Origin: DASSFG01 sp035547915 | GTDB taxonomy: Bacteria > Planctomycetota > Planctomycetia > Pirellulales > JAICIG01 | Reading direction: 5' to 3' | Assembly (NCBI GenBank): GCA_035547915.1 | Contig: DASZTS010000111.1 | Span: forward strand, 22,639 to 86,638 | Length of the DNA stretch: 64,000 nt | Made by a program: the position numbers and the translations under genes | Notes under the pieces: generated by a model | Seen by the model: only the letters and a program-made list of their open reading frames with translations | Database searches by the model: none | What the model was told of the DNA's origin: nothing | Part shown: positions 7,790 through 16,493 of the stretch, piece by piece | Layout: each line of letters starts with the position of its first letter | Position numbering within the stretch: the stretch's first letter is position 1

Positions 7790-8869
7790 TCAGCCAAAAA
7801 CTCCATCCAGCGCTCGCGCTACCGCTTCGGGCCGCAGCCGGCTGGCGGCAATCTGACCCCGCTCGCCCACAAACCGGCCCACGAGCGGAAACCGGTCTTG
7901 CAGCTCACCGCCAACCACCGCCTCCGTGCCACCGAGTGCCCAATGCCCGGATGCGGACTCAAGTTCCTGCAACTTTCCGAAGGCCGCGATAAGCCGAGGA
8001 TTTTCGAGGCGGTAGCTGCCCATTCCCTCGCTGTATTTCAGGCCGCTGCCCTGCCACAGCGCCTCGGTATCGGCCCACAGATAACCAGGGAACCAGAGGT
8101 CGTGGAACCAACCACGCTGACGCTCCATCGAGACGAGGCATACTCGCTCGGCATCCCAACGGGCGCGGACATGGGGCCAAAGAAGCGCACTCTCTGAGAT
8201 GGCTTCGTTGAAGTCTGGGCAGTACGAAGCCCGTTCATCGTCAGTGCCCGCCACGTCCAAGGGAACGACGTAGTGGGCCAACCGCTCTTGGACCAGCAAT
8301 CGAACGATTCGTCCCTGTTCGACGAGTTCGACACCCGATCGCAACGGCAGGAGCGAGGCCTCGATTTCGGCGATGTCCGCGGCCGTGCCATCGATGAGCG
8401 CCGGGATCTGTCGGAACGCCTCGGCGTAGATTGCCTTTCCTTCACCACCCGAATTCATCAGGCGGGTGAGTCCCTGAAACAGACGTTGGGCCGGTGCCTC
8501 GCCCCAGCCCCAGAAATCACCCATCTCGGCCGCTTCGACAATGATCTGCCGATGGAGTCTCGCCGTTTCGCGATGTACCAGCACATAGACCGATAGGATT
8601 CCGTCCACGTCCACATGATTGTTGACGGCCACCGTCCAGGGTCCGGGGCGCGGGTCGTCGAGAAAGCGAAAGCAAATCTCGGTCGACGTGCCGGCCCGGT
8701 ATTCGACAGGTGTACGGTTCGGTCGCCAATGACTCAGCTCCAGATCGTTGCCATCCCGGAACAATCCGCCGCCCGTGCCATCGCAGAAGATGATCTTCTC
8801 GGCCTCCGGGCGGCTGGAGCCCTGTCCGACGATCTCGAATCGATCAACGAGTACGGTGGGATTGCTCAT
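7790..8869 (-). CDS. Conserved protein with DHH-like motif, unidentified family
   Basis: A 359-residue soluble protein that I cannot firmly assign. The open frame runs to 9046, but the ATG at 8867-8869 overlaps the tag stop as ATGA and begins the conserved-looking part (MSNPTVLVDRFEIVG). Visible features are FCDGTGGG (~35), SHWRPNRTP, GTSTEICFRFL (~63) and NNHVDVDGILSVYVLVH (~80-96), which resembles motif I (HxDxDG) of DHH phosphoesterases; no DHH triplet is obvious later, so an active DHH enzyme is not demonstrated. Many aromatic residues and no membrane segments. Possibly the DUF6687 group, from memory only. Coupled to the base-excision enzyme Tag. Confidence 0.7.
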   Translation of the reverse strand: MSNPTVLVDRFEIVGQGSSRPEAEKIIFCDGTGGGLFRDGNDLELSHWRPNRTPVEYRAGTSTEICFRFLDDPRPGPWTVAVNNHVDVDGILSVYVLVHRETARLHRQIIVEAAEMGDFWGWGEAPAQRLFQGLTRLMNSGGEGKAIYAEAFRQIPALIDGTAADIAEIEASLLPLRSGVELVEQGRIVRLLVQERLAHYVVPLDVAGTDDERASYCPDFNEAISESALLWPHVRARWDAERVCLVSMERQRGWFHDLWFPGYLWADTEALWQGSGLKYSEGMGSYRLENPRLIAAFGKLQELESASGHWALGGTEAVVGGELQDRFPLVGRFVGERGQIAASRLRPEAVARALDGVFG

Positions 8870-9453
8870 GGCCGAAGCTCGGCGCGCCGGTAACATCCGA
8901 CGAGATGGTCGTTCACCATCCCCACGGCCTGCATGAACGCATAGCAAATCGTACTGCCGACGAAGCGGAAGCCGCGGCGTTTCAGGTCTTTGCTCATCGC
9001 ATCCGATTCCGCGGTTTTTGCTGGCACCGCCTTGAGCTCTGCCCATGCGTTCTGCCTGGGCCGGCCGTCGACGAAGCCCCAGATATAGCGATCGAAACTG
9101 CCGAACTCGTGCTGGACCTCCAAAAAGGCTCGGGCGTTGTCGATCGAAGATTCGATCTTCAGACGGTTGCGAACGATCCCTTCGTTCGCCAGCAGACTCG
9201 CTTGCTTCCGCTTGTCATATTTGGCCACGGTCGCTGCATCGAAGTGATCGAAAGCCTCTCGATAGTTATCCCGCTTCTTGAGGATGGTGGACCAACTCAG
9301 GCCCGCTTGTGCTCCCTCCAGAATCAGGAACTCGAAGAGCAACCGGTCGTCGTGAACCGGCACTCCCCATTCGAGATCGTGGTAGGCGACATATTCGTCA
9401 CCCTTCGCCCATGGGCATCTGGCAACTTCTGACGCTGTTCGTTTTGCCGGCAT
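8866..9453 (-). CDS. tag: DNA-3-methyladenine glycosylase I
   Basis: A 195-residue base-excision enzyme that removes 3-methyladenine from alkylated DNA. It is about the length of E. coli Tag and has the diagnostic features: zinc ligands Cys13 (RCPWAKGD) and His25 near the N-terminus and His183/Cys187 at the C-terminus (NDHLVGCYRR), plus the base-pocket segment LILEGAQAGLSWSTILKKR with the essential Glu. Its stop overlaps the start of the unidentified downstream gene by four bases, so they form a two-gene unit. I see no Ada-type regulator nearby. Confidence 0.95.
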   Translation of the reverse strand: MPAKRTASEVARCPWAKGDEYVAYHDLEWGVPVHDDRLLFEFLILEGAQAGLSWSTILKKRDNYREAFDHFDAATVAKYDKRKQASLLANEGIVRNRLKIESSIDNARAFLEVQHEFGSFDRYIWGFVDGRPRQNAWAELKAVPAKTAESDAMSKDLKRRGFRFVGSTICYAFMQAVGMVNDHLVGCYRRAELRP

Positions 9454-9546
9454 GAATTTGTTCGTCGGGGTCGCCGCTGTCGCTTGAAGAACGGTTCACG
9501 TAAGATAATCCCAATTCTCGCGCCGAGAAATCCGGCGATTTCTAAG

Positions 9547-9652
9547 CTAAGAGCGGCTGACAAAACCCGGAAGCCCGAGCGCCGCAGGCAAGAAATCGGC
9601 CGTGAAACGCCGATTTTGTGAAGCTCGATCCGGTTTTGTCGGTTGCTCTAAT
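9547..9652. repeat. Dispersed palindromic repeat, copy A
   Basis: A 106-bp element. Its ends form an imperfect inverted repeat (CTAAGAGCGGCTGACAAAAC against the complement of GTTTTGTCGGTTGCTCTAAT), and the middle holds a second stem, AATCGGC CGTGAAAC GCCGATT. The whole element could fold into one long hairpin. A second copy in opposite orientation lies at 63166-63272, about 85-90% identical by eye, with the same internal palindrome. It lies in the gap between tag and the next plus-strand gene. It has no coding capacity and resembles a REP/MITE-like mobile repeat. Confidence 0.82.
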
Positions 9653-9678
9653 AGTCTTAACAAGAGGTAAGCACGCAC

Positions 9679-10719
9679 ATGGTGCGGGTCGGCATTTTAG
9701 GGGTCGGGTTCATGGGCATGATCCACTACCTGGCCTACAAGCACGTGCCGGGGGCGAAAGTGGCGGCGATCTCGACCCGCGACAAAAAAAAGCTGGCCGG
9801 CGATTGGCGCGGCATCCAGGGGAACTTTGGTCCGCCCGGCGAAATGATGGATCTTGGTTCGATCGCCCGTTACGAGAACTGGCACGATTTGATCGCCGAT
9901 CCCAAGATCGATCTGGTCGATGTCTGTCTGCCGCCCAAACTGCACGCCGAGGTGAGCGAGGCAGCCTTACGGGCCGGCAAACACGTGATCTGCGAGAAGC
10001 CGATCGCGCTGGCCACGGCCGAGGCCAAACGGATGGTCAAAGCCGCCGCGCAAGCGCAACGCCTGCTGCTGATCGCGCACGTGTTGCCCTTCGTACCGGA
10101 ATTCGCATTCGTGCGCGAGGCCGCCGCGAGTGGGAAGTACGGCAAGCTGCTCGGCGGCCATTTCAAGCGGATCATCGCCGACCCACTCTGGTTGAAGGAT
10201 TTTTACGATCCGCGGAGCGTGGGTGGCCCTGTCGTGGACCTGCACATCCACGATGCTCACTTCATTCGGCTACTGTGGGGCATGCCCAAGACGGTGCAGA
10301 GTTCCGGTCGACGCCGCGGCGACGTCGTCGAGTTCATCAACACACAGTTCGTCTACGACACGGACACGCTGGTCACCGCGGCCAGCGGCATCGTGCATCA
10401 GCAGGGGCGTAGTTTCACGCACGGTTTCGAGGTCTATTTCGAGCGGGCCACGGTAACCTTCGATTCGTCGGTGCTGGAGGGCCAGCCGGTCGTGAGCATG
10501 CCGCTCACGGTGCTCACCGCGCGCGGCAAAGTCGAGCATCCGAAGCTTCGCGAAGCCGATCCCTTCGCAGCCGAGCTGACCGACGCCGTCAAAGCCGTCC
10601 GTTCCGGAAAGCCGTCGGCTCTCTTGGCCGGCGATCTGGCGCTCGACGCGCTCGCGCTCTGCCATAAAGAGACCGAGTCGGCGTTGAAGGGGAAAGTCGT
10701 AAAGATGCCGTCCGCGTAG
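9679..10719 (+). CDS. Gfo/Idh/MocA family oxidoreductase
   Basis: A 346-residue NAD(P)-dependent sugar dehydrogenase-like protein. The N-terminal Rossmann motif is GILGVGFMG (~6-14) and the diagnostic CEKPIAL comes at about residue 111. The C-terminal domain has the FYDPRSVGGPVVDLHIHDAH stretch, whose D-x-x-x-H pattern usually holds the catalytic residues. AGAGG precedes the ATG by about ten bases. The next gene, a GH88 hydrolase, begins 27 bp downstream, so the pair probably handles a uronic-acid-containing oligosaccharide or its product. The exact substrate cannot be told. Confidence 0.92.
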   Translation: MVRVGILGVGFMGMIHYLAYKHVPGAKVAAISTRDKKKLAGDWRGIQGNFGPPGEMMDLGSIARYENWHDLIADPKIDLVDVCLPPKLHAEVSEAALRAGKHVICEKPIALATAEAKRMVKAAAQAQRLLLIAHVLPFVPEFAFVREAAASGKYGKLLGGHFKRIIADPLWLKDFYDPRSVGGPVVDLHIHDAHFIRLLWGMPKTVQSSGRRRGDVVEFINTQFVYDTDTLVTAASGIVHQQGRSFTHGFEVYFERATVTFDSSVLEGQPVVSMPLTVLTARGKVEHPKLREADPFAAELTDAVKAVRSGKPSALLAGDLALDALALCHKETESALKGKVVKMPSA

Positions 10720-10746
10720 CTCCTCGACGGCGGTTTGGCCCAACTT

Positions 10747-11898
10747 ATGGACCAGGCAAAGCAATCCGATCCGATCAACGAAGATCGCCTGGCACGTTTT
10801 GCGCGTGCGCTCGATTTTGCGCAGCGGCAAGTGGCGGCAACGATCGAGCGCACTCCCGATTACTTTCCGATCTACACGGTCGGTGGGCGCTGGCACCACG
10901 CGGGCGAACTGTGGACCGACTGGACCGGCGGCTTTTTTGCCGGTTCGATGTGGAAGTTCTTCGAGCAAACGGGCGATGCGACGTGGCGGCGCTCGGCCGA
11001 ACACTATTCGCGGCTGCTCGAGCACCGGCAATACGATCGGAACGTTCACGATCTCGGCTTCATCTTCTTGAACACCTACCGGCCCTGGTACGAGCGGTCG
11101 GGCGAGGAATCTTTGCGACAGGTGCTCGTGCAGGCCGGCCAGACGCTCTCGCTGCGATTCATGCAGGCTGGCCAATACTTGCGGTCGTTCATCGGCCCGG
11201 AGTCGCTGTTCATCGACATCATGATGAACGTGCCCCTCATCTTCTACGCCGCCCAACTCGGCGGCGACTCCGAACTGGAGCGAATCGGCCTGGCCCACTG
11301 TCGCACCACGCGCGATCGCCTCGTACGAGACGACGGCTCGACCGCACACGAGGGGGTTTTCGACGTCGCGACGGGCAAGTTCCTGCGGCAAGACACGCAT
11401 CAGGGCTGGCGGCCCGACAGCGCCTGGGCGCGTGGCCTGGCTTGGTCGCTGTACGGATTCAGCCAGGTCTATGCGTTGACGCAGCAAGGGGAGTTTCTCG
11501 CAGTCGCCGAACGAAACGCCGACTTTTGGTTAAAACATCTGCCCGCCGACGGGATCCCTTATTGGGACTTCTCCGCCGATCTCTCGCAGCCGCTTCCGTG
11601 GGGACCACAAAAAGATAGTTCTGCCGCCGCTATTGCCGCGAGTGGTCTTTTGGATCTTGCAAAGCAGACGCCATCTTCTGAACGGTCGTCTGCCTACCGA
11701 CAGCAGGCGCTGGCGATGCTCGATCTGCTGGCCGAGCCGGACTATCTGGCGATCGACACGCCCGCTTGGGAAGGCGTGCTCAAGCACGGGGTCTACCATA
11801 CCGGCAAGGGGTTGGGCGTCGATGAATCGGTCATGTGGGGCGATTTTTTCCTCGTCGAGGCGATTTGCAAGATCATCGACGAAGCAAAAGCAGGGTAG
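10747..11898 (+). CDS. Glycoside hydrolase family 88/105 protein (unsaturated glucuronyl hydrolase-like)
   Basis: A 383-residue (alpha/alpha)6-barrel hydrolase. Family 88 enzymes cleave the unsaturated uronic acid left by polysaccharide lyases, by hydration of the double bond. Motifs match: LWTDWTGGFFAGSMWKF (~55-71, first catalytic Asp), SLFIDIMMNVPLIFYAA (~155, second Asp) and THQGWRPDSAWARGLAW (~217). There is no signal peptide, consistent with intracellular action on imported oligosaccharides. I use the ATG at 10747; an in-frame TTG at 10735 would add four residues. It follows an oxidoreductase gene by 27 bp. Confidence 0.9.
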   Translation: MDQAKQSDPINEDRLARFARALDFAQRQVAATIERTPDYFPIYTVGGRWHHAGELWTDWTGGFFAGSMWKFFEQTGDATWRRSAEHYSRLLEHRQYDRNVHDLGFIFLNTYRPWYERSGEESLRQVLVQAGQTLSLRFMQAGQYLRSFIGPESLFIDIMMNVPLIFYAAQLGGDSELERIGLAHCRTTRDRLVRDDGSTAHEGVFDVATGKFLRQDTHQGWRPDSAWARGLAWSLYGFSQVYALTQQGEFLAVAERNADFWLKHLPADGIPYWDFSADLSQPLPWGPQKDSSAAAIAASGLLDLAKQTPSSERSSAYRQQALAMLDLLAEPDYLAIDTPAWEGVLKHGVYHTGKGLGVDESVMWGDFFLVEAICKIIDEAKAG

Positions 11899-11990
11899 GA
11901 GAAGGCTGCATCGCCGCGATAGAATGACGTTCTGCGTGCCTCGTTCAACGTTTTTTCGTCCAGATCGATCGCCAAGACTCAAGTATTTGT

Positions 11991-13124
11991 ATGGAACTTC
12001 CTCGTAACCATACCCGCGCCGTTCGTATCGGTTCGGTCACCATCGGCGACAACCAGCCGGTGGCCGTGCAGAGCATGACGGCCACGCACACGCAAGATAT
12101 CGACGCCACGGTCAAGCAAGTCAATGCCCTCGTCGAGGCCGGCGCCGATGTGATCCGCATCGCCGTCGATAGCACGAAGGATGCCGAGGCACTCGCCGAG
12201 ATCCGCAAGCAGACCAACGGCAATCTCTCGGTCGATTTGCAAGAAAACTATCGACTGGCCTCGCTCGTCGCTCCGCACGTCGACAAGGTGCGCTACAACC
12301 CGGGTCACCTCTACCACCACGAGCGGTCCAAGCCCTGGCAGGAAAAGGTACGCTTCCTGGCCGGCGTGGCGGCTGAGAACGACTGTGCGATGCGCGTCGG
12401 CGTGAACTGCGGCTCGGTCGACCCGGCCAAACGCGATCAGTACTCGGCCGACGACTCGATCACTCCCATGTTGGAAAGCGCCCTGGAGCACTGCGAGTTC
12501 CTCGACTCCATCGGCTTCACGCGCTACTGCGTGTCGCTCAAGGATTCCGATCCCAAGAAGGTGATCGAGGTCAACCGCCGCTTTGCGGACGCACGGCCCG
12601 ACGTGCCGTTGCACCTGGGCGTGACCGAGGCGGGGATGCCGCCCGACGGCATCATCAAGACGCGTATTGCCTTTGAACAGTTGATCAGCCGCGGCATCGG
12701 CGACACGATTCGTGTCTCGCTCACGGTGCCCAACTCGCGCAAGCCCGAAGAGATTGCCGCCGGCCGGCAGATTCTCTCCGACATCGCCGCCGGCCGCGTG
12801 CGCAGCGTGGTCGATTATGGTCTATCGACCTTGAACATCATCAGTTGCCCGAGTTGCTCACGTGTCGAAAACGAGGCCTTCATCGAATTGGCGCAGCAAG
12901 TGAAGGAGATGACGGCCTACGCGAGCGAACACTCCATCACGATCGCAGTGATGGGGTGCCGTGTGAACGGACCGGGCGAGACCGACGATGCCGACCTGGG
13001 GCTGTGGTGCGGTCCCAATAACGTGAATCTCAAGCGAGGTAGCGAGGAGTTGGGAGCCTTCCCCTACGACGCCATCCTCCCCCGTCTGAAGCAAGAACTC
13101 GACAGCCTTATCGCCGCGCGGTAG
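11991..13124 (+). CDS. ispG: 4-hydroxy-3-methylbut-2-en-1-yl diphosphate synthase (flavodoxin)
   Basis: A 377-residue [4Fe-4S] enzyme of the MEP isoprenoid pathway, converting MEcPP to HMBPP. It begins MELPRNHTRAVRIG and has the family's QSMTATHTQDIDATV stretch. The cluster ligands are visible: Cys286 and Cys289 (SCPSC) and Cys323 (MGCRVNGPGE), with the conserved Glu in the last motif. The length matches the short bacterial form without the plant-type insert. It stands alone between a GH88 gene and a small ORF, so it may have its own promoter; none is convincing. Confidence 0.97.
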   Translation: MELPRNHTRAVRIGSVTIGDNQPVAVQSMTATHTQDIDATVKQVNALVEAGADVIRIAVDSTKDAEALAEIRKQTNGNLSVDLQENYRLASLVAPHVDKVRYNPGHLYHHERSKPWQEKVRFLAGVAAENDCAMRVGVNCGSVDPAKRDQYSADDSITPMLESALEHCEFLDSIGFTRYCVSLKDSDPKKVIEVNRRFADARPDVPLHLGVTEAGMPPDGIIKTRIAFEQLISRGIGDTIRVSLTVPNSRKPEEIAAGRQILSDIAAGRVRSVVDYGLSTLNIISCPSCSRVENEAFIELAQQVKEMTAYASEHSITIAVMGCRVNGPGETDDADLGLWCGPNNVNLKRGSEELGAFPYDAILPRLKQELDSLIAAR

Positions 13125-13267
13125 CCGGTAGGCTTGCGCGCAACGCGGGTTGAAGACTACTCTCACCGGGTGGGCTGGTCCCCGGCCTCATGGACCGTCG
13201 CTGGCCGCCACTGGCGTTGCAAATCGTTGGTTCTTAATGTGTTATGTTCGATGCCGAGAAAATCGAG

Positions 13268-13290
13268 TGCTAGCATCTGAAATGCTAGCA
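13268..13290. repeat. Perfect inverted repeat upstream of a small ORF
   Basis: TGCTAGCAT and ATGCTAGCA form a perfect 9-bp inverted repeat with a five-base loop. There is no T tract, so it is not a normal intrinsic terminator for ispG. Its place 95 bp before a small gene suggests an operator or a leader hairpin. Confidence 0.55.
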
Positions 13291-13384
13291 TTCCACCCGC
13301 ACGAACCATTACAATCACGTCGCTGGAACAGATAATCGAAAGCCGAATGGACCACACAATCGGTGTCGCGCAAGGAGAAGGACG

Positions 13385-13588
13385 ATGAGTGCGACGAAAA
13401 GAGCTTCGATTCTGCAAACGCTGGAATTAGACGCCGCCATAATCGAGTCGCTGCCGGAGCCTGTCCTTTCTGAGCTGATCGGGTTTATCGAATATGATAA
13501 TCGACTCGATCGCGAAGAAATCGACGCCGATGACTCCGTTGGGCAGGCGGCCTGCTGTCCCGCTTCGGCAACCTGGCCAGACGACTGA
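13385..13588 (+). CDS. Small hypothetical protein, possibly frameshifted antitoxin-like gene
   Basis: A 67-residue acidic protein with an excellent ribosome site (AAGGAG, eight bases before the ATG). The segment IIESLPEPVLSELIGFIEY resembles the N-terminus of DUF2281/VapB-like antitoxins (LPE...EVLDFIEFL). After about residue 52 the composition changes (AACCPASATWPDD), whereas another frame reads on plausibly as LLSRFGNLARRLTVGQLND from about 13540. A one-base frameshift may therefore have broken a longer gene reaching about 13790. No toxin is recognised downstream. Confidence 0.5.
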   Translation: MSATKRASILQTLELDAAIIESLPEPVLSELIGFIEYDNRLDREEIDADDSVGQAACCPASATWPDD

Positions 13589-13794
13589 CGGTCGGACAGC
13601 TCAACGACATGACTCGTGAGAGCGCACGAACGGCAGCTCGCGCGAGGATCGATGGCCGACAGGCATCTTTCAATGCCGATTCGTGTCAACGCGGCCTGAA
13701 CCTCAACTTCGCGCTTCGGCCGGCTCACTGTAGCTTGGATTGTGCGCGTCCGCGTTTCGCCATTTTTGCACGGCAATTCAGACAGCAACGCTAA

Positions 13795-14775
13795 ATGATT
13801 ACGCTCGTAACGGGCGCGACGGGGCTCGTGGGCAATAACGTCGTTCGCCTGCTCCTTGACCGTGGCCATGCGGTGCGCGTATTCGGCCGGAACGGGAGCG
13901 GCGCCAAACCACTGGGCGGGCTCGACGTCCAGCACGCTACCGGCGACATCTGTGATCTCGAATCGCTCCGCCGTGCTTGCCAGGGCGTGAATCGCGTGGT
14001 TCATGCGGCGGCTAGGGTACATATCGGCTGGAGCGGCCTGGACGAGCAGCGCGCCGTCAACGTGGAGGGAACTCGCAACGTCGCCCTGGCGGCCCGTGAG
14101 ACGGGCGCGCGCTTGGTGCACGTTTCCACCGTCGATACAGTCGGTCGGGGTAGCCGTGCATGCCCCGCCGATGAGGAGACTCCGCTCGGCCAACACGTCG
14201 ACTGCCCCTACGTCGTCACAAAACGCGAGGCCGAGAACGTCGTCCTCGGCCTCGTGAGCGATGGTCTGGACGCGGTCGTCGTGAATCCCGCGTTCATGCT
14301 CGGCCCCTGGGATTGGAAGCCTTCGAGCGGCCGCATGTTGCTGGCGGTGGGCCGCGGGCGAGGTCTCGTAGCCCCGCCGGGGGGTAACGACTTCTGCGAT
14401 GTTCGCGATGTGGCGGCCGGCATCTTGCAGGCGGCCGATCGGGGCGTCACCGGTCGGCGTTACATTCTCGGAGGTGAGCCGCTTTCCTATTTCGAGGCCT
14501 GGACGCTGTTCGCCGAAATTACGGGGAAGCGCCCGCCCTTCCGCATCATGCGCGTTCCTGTCCTGCGCACTCTGGGCGCTTTTGGCAGCCTGTGGGGACG
14601 CCTTACGGGACGCGAGCCCGATTTGAATACCGCTACCGCCGCCATCTCGATGATGGAGCACCATTTTTCCTCGGCACGGGCCACGGCTGAGTTGGACTAC
14701 CGGCCACGTTCGGCACGCGAAGCCACGCGCGCCGCTTGGGATTGGTTCTTGCAATACGGGTACGCCGCGCGTTAG
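13795..14775 (+). CDS. NAD-dependent epimerase/dehydratase family protein
   Basis: A 326-residue extended short-chain dehydrogenase/reductase. The cofactor motif TGATGLVGNNV is at residues 6-16, an acidic residue follows in ATGDICDLESL, and the catalytic Ser/Thr and YxxxK appear in HVSTVDTVG (~107) and YVVTKRE (~139). The general pattern is that of dihydroflavonol-4-reductase or hopanoid-associated sugar epimerases. The C-terminal part contains hydrophobic stretches (MRVPVLRTLGAFGSL) often seen in lipid-linked members. Substrate not determinable. The gene starts at an ATG with no strong ribosome site. Confidence 0.88.
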   Translation: MITLVTGATGLVGNNVVRLLLDRGHAVRVFGRNGSGAKPLGGLDVQHATGDICDLESLRRACQGVNRVVHAAARVHIGWSGLDEQRAVNVEGTRNVALAARETGARLVHVSTVDTVGRGSRACPADEETPLGQHVDCPYVVTKREAENVVLGLVSDGLDAVVVNPAFMLGPWDWKPSSGRMLLAVGRGRGLVAPPGGNDFCDVRDVAAGILQAADRGVTGRRYILGGEPLSYFEAWTLFAEITGKRPPFRIMRVPVLRTLGAFGSLWGRLTGREPDLNTATAAISMMEHHFSSARATAELDYRPRSAREATRAAWDWFLQYGYAAR

Positions 14776-14896
14776 CCGTCATTACCCATCTTTCCCATCT
14801 GTTCGGCAATATCGCGACAAGCCGAAGATTTCTTACAGCCGGAAACGCTGGTACGGCGATGACTCCTGAGTATCGGCGAGATCTTTCGGGGGGAAG

Positions 14897-16474
14897 ATGC
14901 GGCACTGGTTTCACGCCAGCTTGGTGTTAGTCATCGCGTCGGCAGCGCACGGGTGCGCGCATCACGGCCGGCGCGGCGGGGGGCAAAGCAGCGCCACACC
15001 CTTGGAGGCCGTTCTACCTCCAACGCGAGTGCAACCGCTTCCGTTGGACGACTCTTTGGTGGGCACGCTCAGCGACGTCGAGGGCGTTCTCCAGCCGTCG
15101 TTTCGACACCCGGCCGAGTACCGCGCCCTGTCGCCCGAGCAATGTCAGTGCCTCGCGGTGAAAGCGTCGTCGGAGGGGAACAGCCTGGCCGCCGAACGAC
15201 GCGCATTGTTGGCTACGGCCTCGCACCACGGCCTTACGCAAGAGGAACGGCTGAAGGTACAGGTGCTTTGGGCCAGCGAGTTGGAAGCTCGCAACCGCTC
15301 CGCCGCGGCGGCATTGACGACCTACTATCACATTGCGCAGGCGGAAGCGAACCGCCCCATACTGGCCCGTAGCTTGCACGAACTCGACGACGCTCTGGCC
15401 AACGTGGCTCGCATGCGCGCGCAAGGTATGCAGATCCCCTTCGACGACGGCGAACTGGAACGTCAGCGACTGGGAGTGCTCGACCGGCAGCTCAAGCTCA
15501 TCAGCCAACTCGATCAACTCAACGCCGAGCTCGTGCAGCGTCTCGGTCTGAGCACCGCGGAGGTCAGGCCGCGAATCTGGCCCACTGCCGATTTCACCGT
15601 AAACGTTGCGCCGACCGATATCGACTTGGCGGTAGGGGTGGGCATATCGAGTCGGCCCGAGCTCCAGTTATTGCGGTCACTCAAGTCGTCGTTGAAGGCA
15701 CGGAACGTGGCCGTCACTCGCGATGTTGTCGGCGGAGCCGGTGCGCTCATCGGCTCGCAAAGCAAGTTCACGGGCATGGTATCCCTCTTGCGGGTCCGCG
15801 AGCTGATCGGTCAATGCTGTTCGAACCACCGCGAACTTCCTACGCGGCAGCGGCAGTTGGCCGAATACTACGATCGGCGACAGCGCGAGGTGACGACGGA
15901 GATTCAACAGGCGGTGCTCGAAGTCGAGTCGAGCTTGCGGCGGATCGCGGTGGAGAAGCAGGCCGTGATCGCCTGGCGTACCGAGATCGATCGGCTTGCC
16001 AAGAAGAGCCAGATCGATCAGGCAACGTTCCTCGACAGCAGCCGCGCCCGGTTGAAACGGTTGCAGGCGGAGAGCGACGAGATCGAACAGATCATTGCCT
16101 GGAAGATCGCGCTGGTGAAGGTCAAGGAAGGGCAGGGCATGCTCGTGAACGAGTGCCTTGCGAACGGTTGCAAGTTCCTCGACTATCCGGTCGTCCACGA
16201 AACGGGCGGCGGGCCGCTAAGCGAACTCATCGTTCCAGAGGATCCCTTGCCCGAGCCGGAGGGCAACGAATCGGATGGTCCGTCGCTCTCGCCGCCGGCG
16301 GCCGAAGCGGAAGGGATTTTGCCGCCCATGCTCCCGCGGCCACCCACGTCCCGAAGATCGATCGTGATGCGACTCCTGCAACCGAAGGAGGATGATGCGG
16401 AATCCGCACCTCCCGACGTGGCCGTCGAGCCACCTTCGCCGCCCGAGGATCGGACCGGCAGCGCGCCGGAATGA
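14897..16474 (+). CDS. TolC-like outer-membrane lipoprotein
   Basis: A 525-residue exported protein. A lipoprotein signal ends in the lipobox SAAHGC, with the acylated Cys at residue 20. The middle is strongly helical with heptad-like Leu/Glu/Arg pattern (about 95-215 and 300-420), split by a segment with SRPELQLLRS (~250), a hallmark of outer-membrane factors of the TolC family. The C-terminal ~100 residues are proline- and acid-rich and probably disordered. The ATG follows GGGGGA by five bases. No membrane-fusion protein or RND/ABC pump is adjacent. It is convergent with the ModE-ModA gene, 19 bp apart. Confidence 0.7.
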   Translation: MRHWFHASLVLVIASAAHGCAHHGRRGGGQSSATPLEAVLPPTRVQPLPLDDSLVGTLSDVEGVLQPSFRHPAEYRALSPEQCQCLAVKASSEGNSLAAERRALLATASHHGLTQEERLKVQVLWASELEARNRSAAAALTTYYHIAQAEANRPILARSLHELDDALANVARMRAQGMQIPFDDGELERQRLGVLDRQLKLISQLDQLNAELVQRLGLSTAEVRPRIWPTADFTVNVAPTDIDLAVGVGISSRPELQLLRSLKSSLKARNVAVTRDVVGGAGALIGSQSKFTGMVSLLRVRELIGQCCSNHRELPTRQRQLAEYYDRRQREVTTEIQQAVLEVESSLRRIAVEKQAVIAWRTEIDRLAKKSQIDQATFLDSSRARLKRLQAESDEIEQIIAWKIALVKVKEGQGMLVNECLANGCKFLDYPVVHETGGGPLSELIVPEDPLPEPEGNESDGPSLSPPAAEAEGILPPMLPRPPTSRRSIVMRLLQPKEDDAESAPPDVAVEPPSPPEDRTGSAPE

Positions 16475-16493
16475 TCAACCAACGATCCGCCGG

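Noticed and set aside
13609..13794. 61-codon frame downstream of the antitoxin-like ORF
   Set aside because: Not called as a separate gene: no ribosome site and no family; treated as the possible frameshifted continuation of the upstream ORF.
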